Positions 54,370-64,000 of a DNA stretch of 64,000 bases are shown one piece after another. The stretch covers positions 3,627,501-3,691,500 of the forward strand of contig NZ_JBBOYW010000001.1 of NCBI RefSeq assembly GCF_038008325.1, given 5' to 3'. The notes below the pieces were generated by a model that worked only from the letters and a program-made list of their open reading frames with translations, was not told the DNA's origin and did no database searches. Position 1 is the first letter of the stretch. Each line of letters opens with the position of its first letter. A program made the position numbers and the translations under genes. This stretch comes from Lysinibacillus sp. FSL K6-0232 (GTDB taxonomy: Bacteria > Bacillota > Bacilli > Bacillales_A > Planococcaceae).

Positions 54370-54999
54370 ATGAGTAAAAAAAGTAAACCACTTAATCAAA
54401 AAGAGATGTCGTTTATCGAAAAAGCCCGTAGAACTCAAATTGTAGAATGTGCGATTGAAACCATTGCAGAAATAGGTTATGCCCAAGCATCTTTAGGACA
54501 AATTGCCAAGCGCGCAAAAATCAGTAAGGGAGTTATTTCTTATCACTTTGCAAATAAAGGAGAATTATTAGAGCAAGTAATTTATGATTACTATACAGCT
54601 TGCCAAGCCTATATTGCTCCACTAATAGGAAGTCAAAAATCACCTAAAGAGATGCTTAGCATATACATTGAATCTAATCTTAGATTCATAGATGAGCATC
54701 GACGACATATGTTCGCTGTTATAGAAATTGTTTCTAATGAAAGAACCGCTGATGGTAAACTTCGGTTTGCGGCAGACCATGATGACACCATTTTTCTTCC
54801 AATTGAAAATATACTCAAGCTGGGGATGCAAGAAGGGATTTTCCGAGAGTTCACCAAACTCTCAGCAAGAGTGATGGCGTTGACAATAAGAAATGCCATT
54901 GATGGGTTTACCATTGAATTAATGAGAAATCCTCAGTTAAATGTGCAGGAGTATACTAACGAGCTAATTACAATCTTTGATAAATCAACTAAAAAGTAA
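54370..54999 (+). CDS. TetR/AcrR-family transcriptional regulator
   Basis: The 209-residue repressor has an N-terminal TetR helix-turn-helix (RRTQIVECAIETIAEIGYAQASLGQIAKRAKISKGVISYHFANKGELLEQV, about 20-70). A helical ligand domain ends AIDGFTIELMRNPQLNVQEY. Similar regulators often control drug-efflux or lipid genes, but no such target is adjacent. The next gene encodes a small zinc-ribbon protein. A GTAC-GATT-GTAC repeat (TTGTACGATTGTACTA, about 54344-54359) lies 11 bases before the ATG and could be its own operator. No Shine-Dalgarno is obvious, so the transcript may be nearly leaderless. Confidence 0.85.
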   Translation: MSKKSKPLNQKEMSFIEKARRTQIVECAIETIAEIGYAQASLGQIAKRAKISKGVISYHFANKGELLEQVIYDYYTACQAYIAPLIGSQKSPKEMLSIYIESNLRFIDEHRRHMFAVIEIVSNERTADGKLRFAADHDDTIFLPIENILKLGMQEGIFREFTKLSARVMALTIRNAIDGFTIELMRNPQLNVQEYTNELITIFDKSTKK

Positions 55000-55024
55000 T
55001 GTGTCATAACTTAGGAGGATAACA

Positions 55025-55198
55025 ATGTTTTACTATGAGGTAATTTGTTCTAGCTGTAAAAATAAATTCAGAGTATATGAGGGGTCACTAAGATATAGAC
55101 AGTTAAAGGAAGGAAGCAACAAAATTTTTCGTTGTGAAGATTGCAATCATAAAATACGTATGGATGCAATCAAAAATTTCTTTAGAGATAGATTATAA
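55025..55198 (+). CDS. Small zinc-ribbon protein (57 aa)
   Basis: The 57-residue protein MFYYEVICSSCKNKFRVYEG... has two Cys pairs, CSSC (residues 8-11) and CEDC (37-40), spaced as in a zinc ribbon. It ends with a basic helix (KIRMDAIKNFFRDRL). The ribosome site TAGGAGGATAACA is excellent. It starts 25 bases after the TetR gene and is followed by a terminator, so it is co-transcribed with that regulator. The family is not recognised; it may be a DNA- or RNA-binding accessory protein. Confidence 0.72.
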   Translation: MFYYEVICSSCKNKFRVYEGSLRYRQLKEGSNKIFRCEDCNHKIRMDAIKNFFRDRL

Positions 55199-55217
55199 AA
55201 TATTGAGGAAAGCTTCA

Positions 55218-55256
55218 AAGAGCCTTATTACATACAATAAACGTAATAAGGCTCTT
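55218..55256 (+). terminator. Intrinsic terminator of the TetR/zinc-ribbon operon
   Basis: A perfect 14-bp stem AAGAGCCTTATTAC/GTAATAAGGCTCTT (55218-55231 with 55243-55256) is followed by ATTCTTT. Confidence 0.85.
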
Positions 55257-55266
55257 ATTCTTTGAT

Positions 55267-55299
55267 AAAAAAGCAGTCAGCTAAATGCTGACTGCTTTT
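55267..55299 (-). terminator. rRNA operon terminator
   Basis: A perfect 13-bp stem (55269-55281 with 55287-55299, AAAAGCAGTCAGC) with T-rich sequence on the minus strand lies 12 bases past the 5S gene. Confidence 0.9.
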
Positions 55300-55310
55300 C
55301 TATATAGATT

Positions 55311-55426
<116 letters not shown>

Positions 55427-55528
55427 CTATATTTGACCTTCAATTTGTAGCTTGAAGCTCTCTTTTGGTTGAAAGAATTATTCTTTCAAAACTGGATAAA
55501 CAGTGCATTGAATTGCGTCAAACTGGTT

Positions 55529-60369
<4,841 letters not shown>

Positions 60370-60533
60370 AAAGAAATTTGATTTGCTCAAATTGTTTTGC
60401 TGGCATCTCATCTTCATTCGATGTCCAAAATTATTTCGTTCACTTACTAAAGTAAGCTACTAAAATTTATTGATTACGTTTTGCTTGTTCAGTTTTCAAG
60501 GTTCATATTGTTGCCTTTTGGGACAACTTCTTA

Positions 60534-60563
60534 ATTTTATCATACATCCGAAATAGATGTCAA
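60534..60563 (-). promoter_or_regulatory. rRNA-proximal promoter between the tRNA cluster and 16S
   Basis: TTGACA (60558-60563 on the minus strand), an 18-base spacer and TAAAAT (60534-60539) lie upstream of the 16S gene and just downstream of tRNA-Gly. It gives the rRNA genes a promoter of their own in addition to the one before the tRNA cluster. Confidence 0.65.
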
Positions 60564-60571
60564 TACTTTTT

Positions 60572-60645
60572 TGGAGCGGGTGATGAGAATCGAACTCACG
60601 ACATCAGCTTGGAAGGCTGAGGTTTTACCATTAAACTACACCCGC
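60572..60645 (-). tRNA. tRNA-Gly (TCC)
   Basis: The 74-base cloverleaf has acceptor GCGGGTG, anticodon loop CTTCCAA (TCC) and encoded CCA. It is the last tRNA before 16S. Confidence 0.96.
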
Positions 60646-60657
60646 ATATATAAAATT

Positions 60658-60734
<77 letters not shown>

Positions 60735-60753
60735 TTATTAAAATTAATCGACT

Positions 60754-60839
<86 letters not shown>

Positions 60840-60905
60840 ATTCATTTAGTAACTTTTCTAGTATACTTACATCAACCTAAAAAGTCAACTTGTTTCTTAA
60901 AAAGA

Positions 60906-60978
60906 TGAGCCATGAAGGACTCGAACCTTCGACCCTCTGATTAAAAGTCAGATGCTCTACCAACTGAGCTAATGGCTC
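60906..60978 (-). tRNA. tRNA-Lys (TTT)
   Basis: The 73-base tRNA has acceptor GAGCCAT and anticodon TTT in the loop CTTTTAA. The 3' CCA is not encoded, unlike most neighbours. Confidence 0.95.
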
Positions 60979-60993
60979 AAATTAAGAAATGAA

Positions 60994-61068
60994 TGGCTGG
61001 GGTACTAGGATTCGAACCTAGGCATGACGGAATCAAAATCCGTTGCCTTACCGCTTGGCTATACCCCA
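60994..61068 (-). tRNA. tRNA-Gln (TTG)
   Basis: The 75-base tRNA has acceptor TGGGGTA, anticodon loop TTTTGAT (TTG) and encoded CCA. Confidence 0.96.
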
Positions 61069-61073
61069 ATAAG

Positions 61074-61149
61074 TGGCGGTCCCGACCGGGATCGAACCGG
61101 CGATCTCCTGCGTGACAGGCAGGCATGTTAACCGCTACACCACGGGACC
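61074..61149 (-). tRNA. tRNA-Asp (GTC), cluster copy
   Basis: This 76-base tRNA with anticodon GTC and encoded CCA is identical to the solo copy at 54145-54220. Confidence 0.97.
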
Positions 61150-61181
61150 TTTATATGCTTATTAATATTAATTATGAAAAA

Positions 61182-61253
61182 TGACCCCTACGGGATTCGA
61201 ACCCGTGTTACCGCCGTGAAAGGGCGGTGTCTTAACCACTTGACCAAGGGGCC
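61182..61253 (-). tRNA. tRNA-Glu (TTC)
   Basis: The 72-base tRNA has acceptor GGCCCCT and anticodon loop CTTTCAC (TTC). CCA is not encoded. Confidence 0.95.
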
Positions 61254-61254
61254 A

Positions 61255-61331
61255 TGGCTCCGAAGGCAGGACTCGAACCTGCGACAACCTGATTAACAGT
61301 CAGGTGCTACTACCAACTGAGCTACTTCGGA
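61255..61331 (-). tRNA. tRNA-Asn (GTT)
   Basis: The 77-base tRNA has acceptor TCCGAAG, anticodon loop CTGTTAA (GTT) and encoded CCA. The D-arm is one base longer than usual (GGTAGTAGC). It is the first tRNA of the cluster; B. subtilis also has tRNA-Asn first after the sprT-like gene. Confidence 0.95.
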
Positions 61332-61372
61332 ATAATTCATATTATGTCGTCGTCATCTTATCGACTTTTTCT

Positions 61373-61401
61373 ATTATAAGGACAACACAATCAAACGTCA
61401 A
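61373..61401 (-). promoter_or_regulatory. Main promoter of the tRNA-rRNA operon
   Basis: TTGACG (61396-61401 on the minus strand), exactly 17 bases and a perfect TATAAT (61373-61378) lie about 40 bases before tRNA-Asn. This is a strong sigma-A promoter as expected for stable RNA. Confidence 0.85.
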
Positions 61402-61418
61402 CCTTTTTTATAAAATTT

Positions 61419-61880
61419 TTATTCTAATTGCTTCAGCCTCCCTAAACACTTGCTACAGCAGTATTTTTCCATATTCATTTTTATCTTTCTCATATATAAT
61501 TGCTGACAATTGACACACATATACGTGTAGGAGCGGCGTTGTTTTTGTGCGGTAGCTTTGGGCGATTGTAAAGCCGAGCAAAAACGAGGCGCATTTACTT
61601 TTTTTAATAACTCTTTAAAATCTTTATCTCGATGTTTGTAACCCTTTCCCTCGATATGTAGATGATAATGGCATAGTTCATGAAGAACGATTCCTTTAAC
61701 TTCTACAAGACCATATTGCTCATAAGCCTTTGGGTTAATTTCGATATTATGTGATTGTAGCAAATAACGTCCACCCGTTGAACGTAACCTGCTATTAAAA
61801 TATGCTTGATGAGTAAATGGTTTATGAAAGCTTTCCATAGATAACTGACACACAAGTTGCTGTAGTTCCTCATTGTTCAT
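61419..61880 (-). CDS. SprT-like zinc metalloprotease-fold protein
   Basis: The protein of 153 residues has the zinc-binding motif VLHELCHYHLH (HExxH, about 66-76) in an SprT domain. The C-terminus has Cys pairs CVNC...CCSKC that form a zinc ribbon. B. subtilis YdcK is the likely counterpart, encoded at the same place between tex and a tRNA cluster. SprT-like proteins resemble Spartan DNA-protein crosslink proteases, but the bacterial role is unproven. The start at 61880 follows GAGGTGATG; an earlier ATG at 61910 has no ribosome site. Confidence 0.88.
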   Translation of the reverse strand: MNNEELQQLVCQLSMESFHKPFTHQAYFNSRLRSTGGRYLLQSHNIEINPKAYEQYGLVEVKGIVLHELCHYHLHIEGKGYKHRDKDFKELLKKVNAPRFCSALQSPKATAQKQRRSYTYMCVNCQQLYMRKIKMNMEKYCCSKCLGRLKQLE

Positions 61881-61906
61881 AGTCATCACCTCTAACAACA
61901 AGAATA

Positions 61907-61933
61907 CCACACTGCACAGTATTGGCAGTGTGG
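61907..61933 (-). terminator. Hairpin after tex
   Basis: CCACACTGC (61907-61915) pairs perfectly with GCAGTGTGG (61925-61933), followed on the minus strand by TATTCTTG. It lies between tex and sprT and would at least partly separate them. Confidence 0.6.
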
Positions 61934-61947
61934 CAAAAAATTATTAC

Positions 61948-64000
61948 TTAATCCATTGTTTGATTTTTTGGTGGAAGCATTGTTAAAGAAATGCGTCCTT
62001 TATTAATATCAATTTGTTCTACCCAAACGGTTACGATATCACCTAAGGCTACAACTTCCAATGGGTGCTTAATGCGTCTATTTTGTAATTTAGAAATATG
62101 CACTAGTCCATCTTGCTTCACACCAATATCAACAAATGCTCCGAAGTCTACGACATTTCTAACCGTTCCCTGCAATTCCATCCCAACTTTTAAATCTTCC
62201 ATTTTTAATACATCTGTTTTAAGCAGTGGCTGTGGGAAAGCATCGCGTGGGTCGCGACTCGGCTTCATCAATGTTTCTACAATATCTTGAATCGTTACAA
62301 CGCCGATTCCTAGGGCATCACTTAACTTTTGAATCTCTAAAGCCGCAATAGCTTCTTCTGCCTTTGGTGTGCCAAGTTCTTTTTTATCAATTTGTGCCTC
62401 TGCTAATATTTGCTCAGCTATTTTGTAGCTTTCAGGGTGAATACCTGTAGCATCAAATGGATTTTTAGCTTCTGGAACACGTAAAAAGCCGATTGCTTGC
62501 TCATAGGTTTTAGCACCAAGCCTTGGAATTTTCTTTAACTGTGCACGTGTTGTAAATTGACCATTTTCTTCTCGCACCTTAACTATATTTTCCGCAACTG
62601 TTTTGGATAAACCCGAAACGTATTGTAAAAGTGATGAAGAAGCCGTATTTACATCTACACCTACTTGGTTAACTGCTGTTTCTACAATAAATGTTAATGA
62701 TTCATTTAATTTTTTCTGGGAAACATCATGCTGATACTGACCTACACCAACAGCTTTAGGTTCAATTTTCACCAACTCTGATAAAGGGTCCTGTAAGCGG
62801 CGTGCAATCGAAACGGCACTTCGTTGCTCTACCTGTAGATCAGGAAATTCTGCACGTGCAATATCAGATGCTGAGTACACAGAGGCACCCGCTTCATTGA
62901 CAATAACATACGCTACATCTGTAGCAAGCTCATTTAATACATCTGCAATAAACTGCTCTGTTTCACGAGAGGCTGTACCATTCCCAATAGCAATAATACT
63001 AATTGGGTATTTTGCTAAAATTCCTTTCACAGTAGCTTTAGATTTTGCTACATCGGGTTTAGGTGGATGAGGATAAATAGCTGTAACCTCTAGCATCTTC
63101 CCTGTTTCATCTACAACCGCTAATTTACAGCCTGTACGATAGGCTGGGTCTACACCTAGTACATATTTGCCCTTCATAGGTGGCTGTAATAAAAGATTAC
63201 GTAAATTTTCAGAGAAAATATGAATTGCCTGTGCCTCTGCTTTTTCTGTTAGCTCGTTTCTTAGCTCTCTTTCGATAGATGGTTGAATTAAACGCTTATA
63301 TGAATCCTCTATTGCTAGCTTGACTTCCGCAATAGCGGGAGATGAACCAGTTGCAGGTATCCATTCCTTCCACATAATCATTAATACTCGGTCTATTGGC
63401 ACATGAATTGAAACCTTTAAAACCTCTTCTTTTTCTCCTCGGTTGATCGCTAAAATACGATGAGGAACAATGCGACTTACAGGCTCCTTATATTCGTAAT
63501 ACATTTCAAAAACATTTTTTTCATCTATCTCTGCATTTTTTATATTTGTTACAAGCATGCCATCTTTCCATGAATACGCACGAATTTTCTCACGGATAGT
63601 AGCATCGTCAGCAAAACGCTCTGCTAAAATATCTCGCGCGCCTGCTAGTGCATCTTCGAGAGAAGCCACCTTGTCATGGTCTACAAAATCAGCTGCTAGT
63701 TGCTCTAATGAATCATTACTATATGCTAGTAGCAAGTCTGCAAGGGGTTCTAAGCCTTTTTCTTTAGCAATTGTTGCCTTTGTACGTCGCTTTTGCTTAT
63801 ATGGTCTATATAAATCCTCTACACGCTGTAAAACTGTTGCTGCAAGAATAGCTTGTTCCAATTCAGGTGTAAGCTTGTCCTGCTCTTGAATTAACCGTAT
63901 AACCTCTTCCTTGCGTTGCTCAAGCTGCTGTATGTAATGATAACGATCCTCCACAGCTTTAATTTGCACCTCATCAAGAGAGCCTGTCATTTCTTTTCGA
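61948..64000 (-). CDS. tex: Tex family RNA-binding transcription accessory protein, N-terminus outside window
   Basis: About 683 residues are visible; the gene continues past the right edge. The first visible codons read RKEMTGSLDEVQIKAVEDRY, an internal segment of Tex, so the first few dozen residues are missing and the ATG at 63990 is not the true start. Visible domains are the Tex helical N-domain (LYRPYKQKRRTKATIAKEKGLEPLA), a YqgF/RuvC-like domain (VLGVDPAYRTGCKLAVVD), helix-hairpin-helix motifs (LPYRLGAKTYEQAIGF-type, here IPRLGAKTYEQAIGFLRV) and a C-terminal S1 domain (GTVRNVVDFGAFVDIGVKQD). Tex binds nucleic acid and affects gene expression and stress tolerance. B. subtilis ydcI occupies the same position. 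Confidence 0.95.
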   Translation of the reverse strand, partial: RKEMTGSLDEVQIKAVEDRYHYIQQLEQRKEEVIRLIQEQDKLTPELEQAILAATVLQRVEDLYRPYKQKRRTKATIAKEKGLEPLADLLLAYSNDSLEQLAADFVDHDKVASLEDALAGARDILAERFADDATIREKIRAYSWKDGMLVTNIKNAEIDEKNVFEMYYEYKEPVSRIVPHRILAINRGEKEEVLKVSIHVPIDRVLMIMWKEWIPATGSSPAIAEVKLAIEDSYKRLIQPSIERELRNELTEKAEAQAIHIFSENLRNLLLQPPMKGKYVLGVDPAYRTGCKLAVVDETGKMLEVTAIYPHPPKPDVAKSKATVKGILAKYPISIIAIGNGTASRETEQFIADVLNELATDVAYVIVNEAGASVYSASDIARAEFPDLQVEQRSAVSIARRLQDPLSELVKIEPKAVGVGQYQHDVSQKKLNESLTFIVETAVNQVGVDVNTASSSLLQYVSGLSKTVAENIVKVREENGQFTTRAQLKKIPRLGAKTYEQAIGFLRVPEAKNPFDATGIHPESYKIAEQILAEAQIDKKELGTPKAEEAIAALEIQKLSDALGIGVVTIQDIVETLMKPSRDPRDAFPQPLLKTDVLKMEDLKVGMELQGTVRNVVDFGAFVDIGVKQDGLVHISKLQNRRIKHPLEVVALGDIVTVWVEQIDINKGRISLTMLPPKNQTMD

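Overview
The window is low-GC Bacillota DNA. B. subtilis-type operators and gene orders, S-layer-anchored (SLH) surface proteins, a LysM/GH18 cortex-lytic-type enzyme and TTG/GTG starts behind strong Shine-Dalgarno sequences point to a spore-forming member of the Bacillaceae/Planococcaceae, most likely Lysinibacillus. That genus call is an inference from gene content; no alignment was run.

Layout. 1-7.5 kb: a globin-coupled chemotaxis transducer (cut by the left edge, probable N-terminal frameshift), a Sel1-repeat protein, a secreted protein/DUF2653 pair, a small ion channel, an SLH-anchored SGNH hydrolase, an endonuclease Q-like repair enzyme and a small unrecognised gene. 7.5-14 kb: a cobalamin riboswitch with its terminator driving btuCD, a biotin transporter gene (bioY), and an MhqR-type quinone-stress cluster with two operators. 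14-26.5 kb: a lipoprotein, a YcdB/SLH protein, the LysM/GH18 enzyme, an ECF sigma operon with an apparent self-promoter, a frameshifted DUF4132 gene, and an overlapping TOPRIM-like/AAA ATPase pair that could be a phage-defence module. 26.9-35.5 kb: a methyl-accepting chemotaxis protein, a one-module A-T-R nonribosomal synthetase with its own phosphopantetheinyl transferase, and a Fur-boxed iron-siderophore ABC operon. 36.3-40.8 kb: citrate sensing and uptake (citM, citS, citT, a TctC-like binding protein), with a candidate cre.

41-53 kb follows the B. subtilis groES/groEL-ydiL-tatAC-rex-ydiF-tsaD-rimI-tsaB-tsaE neighbourhood. Between ydiF and tsaD lie a dense cluster of DnaA boxes and an IS1182-family element with 13-bp inverted repeats and a 12-bp target duplication. 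The insertion splits the tsaD terminator. 54-61.3 kb holds a solo tRNA-Asp, a TetR/zinc-ribbon pair and a complete eight-tRNA/16S/23S/5S operon on the minus strand. sprT and a 5'-truncated tex close the window; tex-sprT-tRNA is again a B. subtilis gene order.

The most promising items are the A-T-R synthetase with its transferase, the ATPase/TOPRIM pair, the DnaA-box cluster beside the IS insertion, and the btuCD operon without a binding protein.
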